60,182 nt of DNA from NCBI GenBank assembly GCA_049889915.1, contig JBMHCM010000114.1, positions 1 to 60,182 on the forward strand. The letters run 5' to 3'. How positions within the stretch are numbered: the stretch's first letter is position 1; every line of letters starts with the position of its first letter. Positions 7,874-15,773 of this stretch are shown in pieces. The position numbers were made by a program, and so were the translations under genes. Origin of the DNA: UBA8337 sp049889915 (lineage in GTDB: Bacteria > Pseudomonadota > Alphaproteobacteria > RS24). A model generated the notes under the pieces. That model had not been told where the DNA came from, ran no database searches, and saw nothing but the letters and a program-made list of their open reading frames with translations.

Positions 7874-9430
7874 TTAAACAATCTTGGAGGCTTTATTGCC
7901 CCAATAACGGTCGCGCACAAGGCGTTTATACAGTTTGCCTGTCGGGTGGCGCGGCAATTCCTTGTCGAAATCGACCGAGCGCGGGCACTTGATGGAAGAT
8001 AGGTTTTCTTTGCAAAAGGCAATCAGCTCTTCTTCCAAATCGGGGCCGGCCAGCGACCACTCGGCCGGTTGCACAACCGCTTTCACTTCCTCGCCGAAAT
8101 CTTCATTCGGCACACCGATAACCGCAACATCGGCCACTTTCGGGTGGGTGATGAGCAGGTTTTCGGTCTCTTGCGGATAGACATTGACGCCACCGGTAAT
8201 AATCATAAACGCCTTACGGTCGGTAAGATACAGATAGCCGTCCTCATCGAGGCGACCGACATCGCCCAAAGTGGTCCAGTTTTTATGCACCGGATGGCGG
8301 CTTTCAGCCGTCTTTTTCGGGTCATTGTAATATTCGAACCCCGGTGCTTCAGCCGGTTGTTCGAAGAAAATGGCGCCGCTTTCGCCGACCGGCAGTTCAT
8401 TGCCTTCTTCGTCGCAAATATGCAGCACGCCGGTCAGCGCGGTGCCGACCGAACCCTTATGGGCCAGCCATTCTTCGGAGTTTAATTGGCAAAAGCCATT
8501 GCCTTCAGAGCCGGCGTAATATTCGTAAATCACCGGCCCCCACCAGTCGATCATCTGCTCTTTCACCGGAATTGGGCAGGGGGCAGCGGCATGAATGGCG
8601 GTTTGCATGCTGGACACATCATATTTGCTGCGCACCTCTTCGGGCAATTTCAGCATGCGGACAAACATGGTCGGCACCCATTGGCTTTTATTGCATGTGT
8701 GCTTTTCAATCATCGCCAGCGCTTGCTCGGGGTCGAAGTTTTCCATGATTACGCACGTCGCGCCGACCGCTTGCGCAGCCATATTGTAGCGCAGCGGCGC
8801 GGCGTGATAGAGCGGCGCCGGTGACAAATAAGTTGAGGTGTTGTCGAAGCCGTAAAGCAGCGTCACCAGACCCAGCAGGGCATCCGGCTCATCAATCTTG
8901 TTGCCGGTCAGTGCGCGGCGAATGCCTTTCGGGCGCCCGGTGGTGCCGGATGAATACAACATGTCCATGCCTTGTGCCTCGTCACTGACCGGCGCGGCCG
9001 GTTGCGCATCACGCGCCTCGACATAGCTTTCATAGCCGTCGGATACCTCACCGACCATAAACATGCCGGCCATACCGGGCAGCAGGGCGACCAATTTGTC
9101 GGCTTCTTCTTTCATATAATCGGAGGTGAAGAGCATTTTCGCACCGCAATCTTTGACGATATATTCGACTTCCGATGCTGTCAGTCGTGACGAGACAGCG
9201 GTGAAGTAGAGACCGGCGCGCTGTGCAGCCCAGCAAATTTCCAGAAAATATTTATTATTGTCCATGAAAATGGCGATGCCATCGCCGATTTGTAGGCCGC
9301 GGGCGCGTGCCAATTGCGCCACTTGATTGGAATAATCATCAAGTTGCTTATAGGTCACAACCTCATCGGTTGAAGCCATGATGAAGGCCGGACGATCCGG
9401 CGTCGCTTGCGCATGATGAAAAGGGTGCAT
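7874..9430 (-). CDS. AMP-forming acyl-CoA synthetase
   Basis: A 518-residue ANL-superfamily ligase. It has the phosphate-binding loop YSSGTTGRPKG (about 159-169), the A5 motif YYAGSEGNGF, the hinge region TDRKAFMIITGG and the C-terminal catalytic lysine K499 in PTGKLYKR. It activates a carboxylic acid to acyl-AMP and then acyl-CoA. The overall type resembles ligases for steroid side-chain or medium-chain acids, but the substrate is not readable. Heading a minus-strand run with a MaoC hydratase supports a catabolic role. GGGAGG lies upstream of the ATG. Confidence 0.88.
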   Translation of the reverse strand: MHPFHHAQATPDRPAFIMASTDEVVTYKQLDDYSNQVAQLARARGLQIGDGIAIFMDNNKYFLEICWAAQRAGLYFTAVSSRLTASEVEYIVKDCGAKMLFTSDYMKEEADKLVALLPGMAGMFMVGEVSDGYESYVEARDAQPAAPVSDEAQGMDMLYSSGTTGRPKGIRRALTGNKIDEPDALLGLVTLLYGFDNTSTYLSPAPLYHAAPLRYNMAAQAVGATCVIMENFDPEQALAMIEKHTCNKSQWVPTMFVRMLKLPEEVRSKYDVSSMQTAIHAAAPCPIPVKEQMIDWWGPVIYEYYAGSEGNGFCQLNSEEWLAHKGSVGTALTGVLHICDEEGNELPVGESGAIFFEQPAEAPGFEYYNDPKKTAESRHPVHKNWTTLGDVGRLDEDGYLYLTDRKAFMIITGGVNVYPQETENLLITHPKVADVAVIGVPNEDFGEEVKAVVQPAEWSLAGPDLEEELIAFCKENLSSIKCPRSVDFDKELPRHPTGKLYKRLVRDRYWGNKASKIV

Positions 9431-9472
9431 GTTTTCCTCCCAAAAAAATGTCCCGTTGATTGAACTATAGAG

Positions 9473-9499
9473 ATATGGGACGCTGCCTCAAGTCCATAT
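9473..9499. promoter_or_regulatory. Imperfect inverted repeat in the divergent acyl-CoA synthetase/crotonase region
   Basis: ATATGGGAC and GTCCATAT form arms around 10 bases, with one extra G in the left arm. The element is central in the 127-base region between the divergent starts at 9430 and 9558, where an operator controlling both genes would be expected. Assignment rests on position and symmetry only. Confidence 0.25.
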
Positions 9500-9557
9500 G
9501 AGCGAAAGATATGTGACAGAAAGACATTAAAGAGAAAGACAGTGCGGGGAGGCAAAG

Positions 9558-10469
9558 ATGTCTGACTATCAACAAATCAAAACTGAAATTGATGAAAACG
9601 GCCTGATGATTTTGACACTGTGCCGACCGGAGGCGATGAACGCCTTTACCGGTCGTATGATGTATGAAATTTGCAGCGCGCTGGATGCCGCCGATGCCGA
9701 TGATGCGGTGCGGGCGGTCATCTTCACCGGTGACGGCGAGCGGGCTTTCTGCGCCGGTGCGGATTTGTCGCAAGGCGATAAGACCTTCGATTATGCCGAA
9801 CGCAGCGATGGTGGCAAGAAAACCGAAGTGACCGATGCTGACGGAAAGATCAATTGGTCAAGCGAAGACATTCGTGACGCCGGGGGGCTGTTGACCTTAC
9901 GCATTTACGAAAGCATCAAGCCGATTATCGGGGCCATTAACGGCGCGGCGGTTGGTGTTGGCGCGACCATGCAATTGCCGATGGATGTACGCATTGCGTC
10001 AGACAATGCCCGTTTCGGCTTTGTCTTTGCCCGTCGCGGCATTGTCCCGGAAGCCTGCTCTAGCTGGTTTCTGCCGCGCTTGGTCGGTATCTCACAAGCG
10101 CTGCAATGGTGCTATTCCGGCGAGGTGTTCAACGCCGAAGAAGCGCTGCGCGGCGGCTTGATTAAAGAGATTGTGCCGCAGGCCGATTTGCTGGCGCGGG
10201 CCAAAGAAATTGCTCTTGAGATGACGCAAATGAGCTCACCGGTTTCGGTTTCCATGACACGGCAAATGCTGTGGCGCATGTTGGGGGCTGACCATCCGAT
10301 GGAAGCGCATAAGGTTGACAGTAAGGCGATTTTCGGGCGCGGCCGTCAGTCAGACGCGAAAGAGGGCGTGGTGTCGTTTCTCGAAAAACGGCCGCCTGAA
10401 TTTAAGGACAGCCCAAGCAAAGACATGCCGGAATTTTATCCGTGGTGGGAAGACCGCACTTTCGGTTAA
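9558..10469 (+). CDS. Enoyl-CoA hydratase/isomerase family protein (crotonase)
   Basis: A 303-residue crotonase-fold enzyme. The first oxyanion-hole segment is AFCAGADLSQG and the second is INGAAVGVGATMQLP. A conserved acidic residue is seen in GIVPEACSSWFLP, consistent with hydratase/isomerase chemistry. It is longer than a minimal crotonase because of an insert after the first motif (about 75-105, Asp/Lys rich). GGGGAGG precedes the ATG. It is transcribed away from the acyl-CoA synthetase and probably shares its regulation. Confidence 0.87.
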   Translation: MSDYQQIKTEIDENGLMILTLCRPEAMNAFTGRMMYEICSALDAADADDAVRAVIFTGDGERAFCAGADLSQGDKTFDYAERSDGGKKTEVTDADGKINWSSEDIRDAGGLLTLRIYESIKPIIGAINGAAVGVGATMQLPMDVRIASDNARFGFVFARRGIVPEACSSWFLPRLVGISQALQWCYSGEVFNAEEALRGGLIKEIVPQADLLARAKEIALEMTQMSSPVSVSMTRQMLWRMLGADHPMEAHKVDSKAIFGRGRQSDAKEGVVSFLEKRPPEFKDSPSKDMPEFYPWWEDRTFG

Positions 10470-10474
10470 TCGGC

Positions 10475-11731
10475 TTACGCCATTTCGTCATCACGCCGTA
10501 GGATAGACCAAACCGGCGTGGTGGCGATGAGCGTGCTTATCATCAAGGCCATCAGCAGCGCTGAGGCAAAAGTGGTGACCAAAGGCCCGACAAATTCGGT
10601 GGCAATGCCGGTCAGCGTTGCGCCAACGGGTGCTGAGCCCATAAAGCCGAGACTATAAACCGCCATGACGCGGGCCCGTGCTTTTGGCGGTGCCTCCACC
10701 TGCACAATGGTACGCGCCATGGTCATGTTGACCCCGGCGGCCAATCCCCAAATACCGGCGATCACGCACAGGGCGGTGAAATTGGGGGCAAACGGCACGG
10801 TCATCAAAGCGGCGCAGCCGACGAGGAGCGCCGCCGTCATGGCGCGACCGCGCCGCTCGACCGGGCGGCGCATCATCATGGCCAGGGTGGAAGCAATGGT
10901 GCCGCCCCAAAAGGTGAAATTCATCATTGAGATTTCAAACTGACCACCGCCGAAAATTTGCGTCACAATGACCGGCAGGGTGACCATAAAAATGCCGATG
11001 AAGAAAATTCCTGTGCCGACTGAAGAAATAATCACCGGCCGCATAACCTGCGATTGCCACACGATTTTAAAACCGGACTGCCAGCCCTTATCGGCAATAT
11101 GAGCCGGGTCTTCATCGCTGGGGGCATGGACGATTGGTGGAAAGTCGGGCAGGGCCAGCGTCAGCACAAAGCCGACCAATAGGGCCAGCGTTTGCATCGC
11201 CAATAGCGCCCAAGGGCCGGCAAATGGCGCGGCAGCGCCGGCCAAAATATAACCCAGCAATTGCGCGCCGAATTGCGCCAACAGGGCCATCATGACAGCG
11301 CGTTGCATGTCCCTGCTGGCCACGCGCGACAAAAGCGCATCGCGGGTCGGCACCATGAAGGCAAAAGTGGTACTCATAAACAGGGCGAAGACGATGATGT
11401 GCCAATAGGCCACCATATCGTGATAGGTCAGCCAGCCCAGCGCCATGGGTGGCAGGGCAGCGGCGAGATTGACGATAAGCAGGATTTTGCGACTGTCATT
11501 TTTGTCGGCCACGCTGCCGGCATACAGCATGAGGAAAACTTGCGGCAGGGCCAACGCCACTTGCGCGGCGGCCAATTGCGCCGCCGAGCCGCCCAGCGTG
11601 ACGACCACCAAAGTCGGCACCATGACGAATTGCAGACCGTGCGAGGTAAACCAGCTGGCTACCCCGCCAAGATAAGCGGCCATAGGATTAACGCCCCAAC
11701 GGGCGTCGAGTGTTTGCGTGTCGCCGGGCAT
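10475..11731 (-). CDS. Major facilitator superfamily exporter (EntS/MFS_3-like)
   Basis: A 418-residue integral membrane protein with about 12 hydrophobic segments. Features such as AGSVADKNDSRKIL between helices 2 and 3 and MVPTRDALLSRV mark the EntS-like drug/siderophore exporter group. The substrate is unknown. AGGACA precedes the ATG. It is convergent with the crotonase gene with only 5 bases between the stop codons, and no terminator is visible there. Confidence 0.85.
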   Translation of the reverse strand: MPGDTQTLDARWGVNPMAAYLGGVASWFTSHGLQFVMVPTLVVVTLGGSAAQLAAAQVALALPQVFLMLYAGSVADKNDSRKILLIVNLAAALPPMALGWLTYHDMVAYWHIIVFALFMSTTFAFMVPTRDALLSRVASRDMQRAVMMALLAQFGAQLLGYILAGAAAPFAGPWALLAMQTLALLVGFVLTLALPDFPPIVHAPSDEDPAHIADKGWQSGFKIVWQSQVMRPVIISSVGTGIFFIGIFMVTLPVIVTQIFGGGQFEISMMNFTFWGGTIASTLAMMMRRPVERRGRAMTAALLVGCAALMTVPFAPNFTALCVIAGIWGLAAGVNMTMARTIVQVEAPPKARARVMAVYSLGFMGSAPVGATLTGIATEFVGPLVTTFASALLMALMISTLIATTPVWSILRRDDEMA

Positions 11732-11815
11732 AAAGTGTCCTGAGCTGAAGTTAATTGCCGTTACTATAGGCCGCTTTTCAGCGCTGGCAATGTTTCAGAA
11801 CCGGCATATGACGGG

Positions 11816-12283
11816 TCATACCGTGTCTTTGCTGCGGCCTTTTTGACCGCGGACGCGGCGCACATGCGGCCAAAAGGTCTTGGCAAACCGATTAAGCGCA
11901 CGTTTTAATTTGATGGTCGGCACATAAAGCTCCGACCGGCCGATTTTCTGATTGGGTTCGATATAGCCCATATCTTCAAAGCGCTGCAGCGAGGCGCGCA
12001 CCGTGCCATAAGCGCGACCGGTTATCTCAACGATGTTTTTGGTGACAGTGGCGCGTCCCTCCGCCTCATTGGTGAGAATGGTGAACAGCATAATCCAATC
12101 TTCGTGATGCGGGGTTTTGGTATCAAAAATCCGTTTGCCATATTGATAGCCGAACAGCAGCGTGTTGATGAATTCTTGCGCATCGCTGTCCAGCCCGCCA
12201 ATCGGCTTGTTGATTTGTTCCGGCAGGGTAAAGACATCGCGCTTTCCCGGTGCAGATAGTTTGTAATTCTGGCGTCGCGCCAT
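11816..12283 (-). CDS. Winged-helix transcriptional regulator (MarR-like)
   Basis: A 155-residue protein whose middle part (about residues 50-125) reads as a winged helix: ATVTKNIVEITGRAYGTVRAS forms the helix-turn-helix area and LQRFEDMGYIEPNQ the wing approach. The C-terminus is strongly basic. The frame stays open further upstream, but the ATG at 12283 is preceded by AGAGGGGG, so I take that start. It is divergent from the DnaA-like gene, with a perfect inverted repeat between them that could be its operator. The ligand and targets are unknown. Confidence 0.7.
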   Translation of the reverse strand: MARRQNYKLSAPGKRDVFTLPEQINKPIGGLDSDAQEFINTLLFGYQYGKRIFDTKTPHHEDWIMLFTILTNEAEGRATVTKNIVEITGRAYGTVRASLQRFEDMGYIEPNQKIGRSELYVPTIKLKRALNRFAKTFWPHVRRVRGQKGRSKDTV

Positions 12284-12448
12284 CAGGCTATCCCCCTCTT
12301 CTTCTTTTTGTTGAGCGCAAAGCGTAACAATTTGCTGATTTGAGTCAAAGCAATGATTTGCCCCTATCAACAAGTGCTGCGCATATTTGTTTTTTCCATC
12401 TTGGTTTTCAAAGGTAAGAATTCAGTTAACATGCTGATAACGCCGTTG

Positions 12449-12470
12449 ATTTGTGAACTCGTCCACAAAT
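12449..12470. promoter_or_regulatory. Perfect palindrome ATTTGTG-N8-CACAAAT, candidate operator
   Basis: Seven-base arms pair perfectly around an 8-base spacer in the divergent intergenic region (12284-12518). The right half includes TCGTCCACA (12459-12467), a 7-of-9 match to the DnaA box TTATCCACA. It could be bound by the winged-helix regulator on one side or by the DnaA-like protein on the other. Its function is inferred. Confidence 0.5.
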
Positions 12471-12518
12471 AGCGGCGACCATGCATAATTCTGTAAACAA
12501 GAAGAATAAGAGGTTGTT

Positions 12519-12905
12519 ATGCCTGCACGCGCTGTTGCTTTGCCTGTTAATCGTATTGCCAAGTTTGCGCAGGAGACCCCGTCGGCCTTAAAGGAACAAG
12601 CACAAATGCAGCTTGTCCTGACCTATTTGGAAAACAGCACAAATGTTGGCGCGCAATATATATTGGGGCCCAGTCGCGGCAGCCGTCATTTATCGCAAGC
12701 GCGACAGACGCTTTATTACTTGCTGCATATTTGTTTCGGCATGAGTTATAGCCGCATTGCCGTTCTCGTTCAGCGCGACCGCACCAGTGTCGCGCACGGC
12801 ATTCGCCATATTGAGGATTTGCGCGACAGCATAATTTTTGACCGGCAATTGCAATTTGCCGAATTCGCGATCAACGCGCTTTTCTCATCCGGCGATTCAT
12901 CATGA
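12519..12905 (+). CDS. Stand-alone DnaA domain IV-like DNA-binding protein
   Basis: A 128-residue protein whose C-terminal half resembles the DNA-binding domain IV of DnaA: SRHLSQARQTLYYLLH corresponds to the first helices and VQRDRTSVAHGIRHIE to the DnaA signature (G-G-R-D-H-[ST]-T-V-x-H-A). The histidine of the RDH signature is arginine here. There is no AAA+ ATPase, so it cannot be an initiator by itself. It may bind DnaA-box-like sites as a regulator. The stop overlaps the next gene's start by four bases. Confidence 0.72.
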   Translation: MPARAVALPVNRIAKFAQETPSALKEQAQMQLVLTYLENSTNVGAQYILGPSRGSRHLSQARQTLYYLLHICFGMSYSRIAVLVQRDRTSVAHGIRHIEDLRDSIIFDRQLQFAEFAINALFSSGDSS

Positions 12906-13654
12906 GCGGTTCCCTAACCCCGGCGGCGCGGCGCGTCTTGCTGCAATATGGCAAGAAGCTGCGGCAGCCCAAAAGCTATTTGCGCGAATTGCCGGACGGG
13001 CGGTTTGGTCTGTTTCGGAGCGGGCAAAAATCGCCACGCCCGCTGGCCTGCATAGACACAGCGCATGTGACGGCTTGGTTGAAAGCTGATTTTTGCGAAG
13101 GGCTGGTCGACATTAGCTTGTCGGCAACCGGTCGGGCTTTTTTGAACCGCGCCCAAGGCGGGTTTCTGGCGCAGCATAAAATGCTGTCGGCCGACAGTGA
13201 GAACGGTCCGGCCGTCAGCCAAGCGACGCCCTTGCAATGGCTGAAGGCACGCAATCAAGCAGACCGCTTTGGTTTGGTGGAAGTGGAATTTGAGGCCGGT
13301 GAGAGGCTGGCCGGCGAATATGACGGTGCGGCGTTTCAATCGCGCCAAACCATGGATTGGCACCGGCCGGTTTTTGTTGATGGCGGCACCGCCGACAGCG
13401 CGCCCGATATCCCTTCGCGGGTTATCGATGCACGGCGGCGTTTGCAGGCGGCGCTGGATTATGTCGGCCCCGGCCTGTCTGATATTGCGGTGGCCATATG
13501 CTGCGCCGAGGTTGGCCTAGAGGCTTGCGAGAGGGGGTTTGCGCTGCCGCAACGCTCGGGCAAGATTATGTTGAAAATGGCGCTGATGCGGCTGTCCGTG
13601 CATTACGGCTATCAGTCGGCGGCCGCTGCCGCCGCATCGTTTCGGATGCGCTGA
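12902..13654 (+). CDS. DUF6456 domain-containing protein
   Basis: A 250-residue protein. LQWLKARNQ followed by FEAGERLAGEYDGA, and the later YVGPGLSDIAVAICC and RSGKIMLKMALMRLSVHYGY, match the DUF6456 pattern found in alphaproteobacteria beside DnaA-domain-IV-like genes. The function is unknown; co-translation with the DnaA-like protein suggests a DNA-linked partner. The final dozen codons and the stop lie inside the 58-base repeat that also forms the sufE 3' end, so before the repeat arose this gene probably overlapped sufE tail to tail. Confidence 0.75.
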   Translation: MSGSLTPAARRVLLQYGKKLRQPKSYLRELPDGRFGLFRSGQKSPRPLACIDTAHVTAWLKADFCEGLVDISLSATGRAFLNRAQGGFLAQHKMLSADSENGPAVSQATPLQWLKARNQADRFGLVEVEFEAGERLAGEYDGAAFQSRQTMDWHRPVFVDGGTADSAPDIPSRVIDARRRLQAALDYVGPGLSDIAVAICCAEVGLEACERGFALPQRSGKIMLKMALMRLSVHYGYQSAAAAAASFRMR

Positions 13655-13676
13655 ACCATGGAATAGAAGCCATTCG
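13619..13676. repeat. Direct repeat copy A: displaced sufE 3' end
   Basis: 58 bases identical to 13780-13837 except one base (G at 13645, A at 13806). Read on the minus strand it encodes the same final residues as SufE, NGFYSMVQRIRNDAAAAAAD, and continues past the repeat edge to its own in-frame TGA. It has no SufE start attached. Resembles one end of an attachment-site duplication. Confidence 0.85.
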
Positions 13677-13779
13677 GTAAAAGCACTTGGCGAGCGCAAG
13701 CGAGGTTTAGTGCGCCTTCCGCCAGCGCAGGGAGCTTATCGGAAGATAAGCGAACGAAGTCGGCTTGGTGATTTAATCC
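13677..13779. other. 103-base spacer between the sufE end repeats (possible integration scar)
   Basis: A non-coding stretch holding a perfect hairpin, CTTATC-GGAA-GATAAG (13735-13750), and the purine-rich GCGAGCGCAAGCGAG. There is no T run, so it is not a terminator. The last seven bases hold the present sufE stop and final codon. Flanks on both sides differ, so this is an insertion with a repeat at each end rather than a tandem duplication. Confidence 0.5.
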
Positions 13780-14180
13780 GCGGCCGCTGCCGCCGCATCG
13801 TTTCGAATGCGCTGAACCATGGAATAGAAGCCATTCGACCGCTGCGGTGTCAAATGCTCGCCCAAGCCCAATTGGTTGAAAGCGGCCTCAGCATCAAAAG
13901 TGGTGATTTCGGACGGTGTTTTGTTGCTGAAAAGATCGAGCAAAATGGCCACCAAACCGCGCACAATGTGCGCGTCGCTGTCGCCGCGAAAGGTCAGTGT
14001 GTCGCCGGTCGCCTCCGTCACCAGCCAGACCTGGCTGACGCATCCCGGCACTTTGTTTTGCTCATTATGCTCGGCATCGCTGAGCGGGGCCAGATTATTG
14101 CCCAGCTCAATAATGTAGCGATAGCGGTCTTCCCAATCGTCAAACAAAGCGAAATCATCAAGCAGTGTTTCCAGCGACAT
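13773..14180 (-). CDS. sufE: Cysteine desulfuration protein SufE
   Basis: A 135-residue SufE. The sulfur-accepting cysteine lies in VPGCVSQVW, and the family fold is clear from IELGNNLAPL to ITTFDAEAAFNQLGLGEHLTPQRSNG. It takes persulfide sulfur from the cysteine desulfurase SufS and passes it to the Fe-S scaffold. The frame is open for 48 codons further upstream, but AAAGGAG lies just before the ATG at 14180, which fits the family length. Its last 20 codons are duplicated at 13619-13676. Confidence 0.93.
   Translation of the reverse strand: MSLETLLDDFALFDDWEDRYRYIIELGNNLAPLSDAEHNEQNKVPGCVSQVWLVTEATGDTLTFRGDSDAHIVRGLVAILLDLFSNKTPSEITTFDAEAAFNQLGLGEHLTPQRSNGFYSMVQRIRNDAAAAAAD
13780..13837. 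repeat. Direct repeat copy B: the sufE 3' end in use
   Basis: This copy is joined in frame to the rest of sufE. Against copy A, the coding differences are ATT/ATC, GCG/GCC, GAT/GAC and TAA/TGA, all silent. Copy B also carries the antisense TGA that ends the DUF6456 gene in copy A. Confidence 0.85.
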
Positions 14181-14284
14181 GGTTGGCTCCTTTGCCGTTT
14201 TAGGCTTCACTCTGTCGCTTACATAGGCCGCGAATTGGTGAAAGGCAAGGTGCGGCGCGGCGGCAAAGCGTGTTATCTTGGCGC

Positions 14285-14641
14285 ATGAGTTTGCGACTGA
14301 AATCTGAGCTTTATGTGCAGGCACTGGTGCGTCGGGTGCAGGGCGCTTTTGTTGATGGCGGCGCCGCGGCCTATGTGACGCGACGCGGCGACACAGATGC
14401 CGGTGGGGTGTTTATCCGCGTCAACAGGCTGGACGGCACAGCCGGTTTGCTGACCCGGTTTACCCATATGGATGGAACACAGCGCTGGCGCGTGGTGCTG
14501 TCGCCAAGCAGCACAGAGGCCGAGGTGGCCGCGCATATGGCCCGCGAAACGGCGCGCGACCCTGATGTTTGGTTGGTCGAAATTGACGATGCGCAGGGGC
14601 GGCATTTTTTAGAAGAACCGATCGACGGTGATTGGCTATAA
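14285..14641 (+). CDS. DUF1491 family protein
   Basis: A 118-residue protein. LKSELYVQALVRRVQGAF at the start and GDTDAGGVFIRVN followed by DPDVWLVEIDD match DUF1491, a small alphaproteobacterial family without known function. The conserved RRGDTDAG segment suggests a folded, possibly ligand-binding core. The ATG at 14285 lacks a clear Shine-Dalgarno sequence. It is divergent from sufE and 21 bases ahead of the mscS-type gene. Confidence 0.75.
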   Translation: MSLRLKSELYVQALVRRVQGAFVDGGAAAYVTRRGDTDAGGVFIRVNRLDGTAGLLTRFTHMDGTQRWRVVLSPSSTEAEVAAHMARETARDPDVWLVEIDDAQGRHFLEEPIDGDWL

Positions 14642-14662
14642 AGAAGGCAGGAGGCCGCAATC

Positions 14663-15772
14663 ATGACAGACGGGTTTAAAGAGTTTCTCGCTTTGGTAAA
14701 TGAGGTGTGGAGTGCCGGGTCGTTCGGCATCAGCCCGGTCGATTTATTATCGGCGCTGGCGGTGTTTTTGTTTTTCGCCGTGTTACGCGGCCTGTTTGCC
14801 CGCTTTGTGTTAAGCGGCTTGGAGCGTCTGACGCGGCGCACCGAAACCAATATTGACGATATGTTGCGCGAGGCTTTGCAACGCCCGACCAAATTTTTCT
14901 TTTTGGTCTTGGGTGTGTTCTTCGCGCTTGAAGTGTTGCCGCTGGCCGGACTGCCGGCCGAACTGGCCGATAAGGTGATGCGCTCGCTGATTGCTCTGGG
15001 CATTTTTTGGGCCTTTCATGCCGCCAGCACGCCGCTTGGTGCAGCGCTGAAGCAAGTTGAAGATGTGCTGTCACCGGAGATTGTCGGCTGGCTGTTGACC
15101 CTGCTGCGCTGGGGTATCGTTCTCACCGGTGGCGCCACCATATTGCAAATTTGGGGTATTCAAATCGGCCCGATTATCGCCGGTTTCGGCCTGTTTGGCG
15201 TGGCCGTGGCCTTGGGCGCGCAAGACCTGTTCAAAAACCTGCTGGGCGGCGTGTCAATTCTCATTGAGCGCCGCTTCAAGCTAGGTGATTGGGTTGAGGT
15301 GGACGGCGTGGTCGAGGGCAATATTGAGCAAATCGGCTTTCGCTCGACCCGCGTGCGCCGTTTCGACCAAGTGCCGGTTGTGGTGCCCAATCATCTGTTT
15401 TCCGACCATGCGCTGGTTAATTATTCAAACATGACGCGGCGACGCATCAAATGGGTTATCGGGTTGGAATACCGCACAACGGCCGACCAATTGGAAGCCG
15501 TCAAAAAGGGTATCCTTGACTGGCTGGATAACGACCCGCGGTTCATCACGGAAATTCATGAAGTGCCGAATTTGGTCAATATCGACAAGTTTAATGCCAG
15601 CTCTATCGACATTCTGGTCTATTGCTTTACCGAGACCACCAAATGGTATGATTGGCTCGCCGCCAAACATGATTTGGCGCTGGCCATTAAGCAGGTCGTT
15701 GAGGATGCCGGGGCCGGTTTCGCCTTCCCCAGCCGCTCGGTGTTTTTTGAAAAGGGCGAGCCTGAGGTCTAG
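14663..15772 (+). CDS. Small-conductance mechanosensitive ion channel family protein (MscS)
   Basis: A 369-residue membrane protein with three to four hydrophobic helices in the first half. The MscS pore-lining helix and beta domain follow: GFGLFGVAVALGAQDLFKNL (about 173-192), then IERRFKLGDWVEVDG and FDQVPVVVPNHLF. It would open under membrane tension to release solutes on hypo-osmotic shock. AGGAGG precedes the ATG. It ends one base before the convergent DUF934 gene. Confidence 0.92.
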   Translation: MTDGFKEFLALVNEVWSAGSFGISPVDLLSALAVFLFFAVLRGLFARFVLSGLERLTRRTETNIDDMLREALQRPTKFFFLVLGVFFALEVLPLAGLPAELADKVMRSLIALGIFWAFHAASTPLGAALKQVEDVLSPEIVGWLLTLLRWGIVLTGGATILQIWGIQIGPIIAGFGLFGVAVALGAQDLFKNLLGGVSILIERRFKLGDWVEVDGVVEGNIEQIGFRSTRVRRFDQVPVVVPNHLFSDHALVNYSNMTRRRIKWVIGLEYRTTADQLEAVKKGILDWLDNDPRFITEIHEVPNLVNIDKFNASSIDILVYCFTETTKWYDWLAAKHDLALAIKQVVEDAGAGFAFPSRSVFFEKGEPEV

Positions 15773-15773
15773 C

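Noticed and set aside
13735..13750. Hairpin CTTATC-GGAA-GATAAG as a terminator for the DUF6456 or sufE gene
   Set aside because: No T run follows on either strand. Treated instead as part of the spacer between the sufE end repeats.
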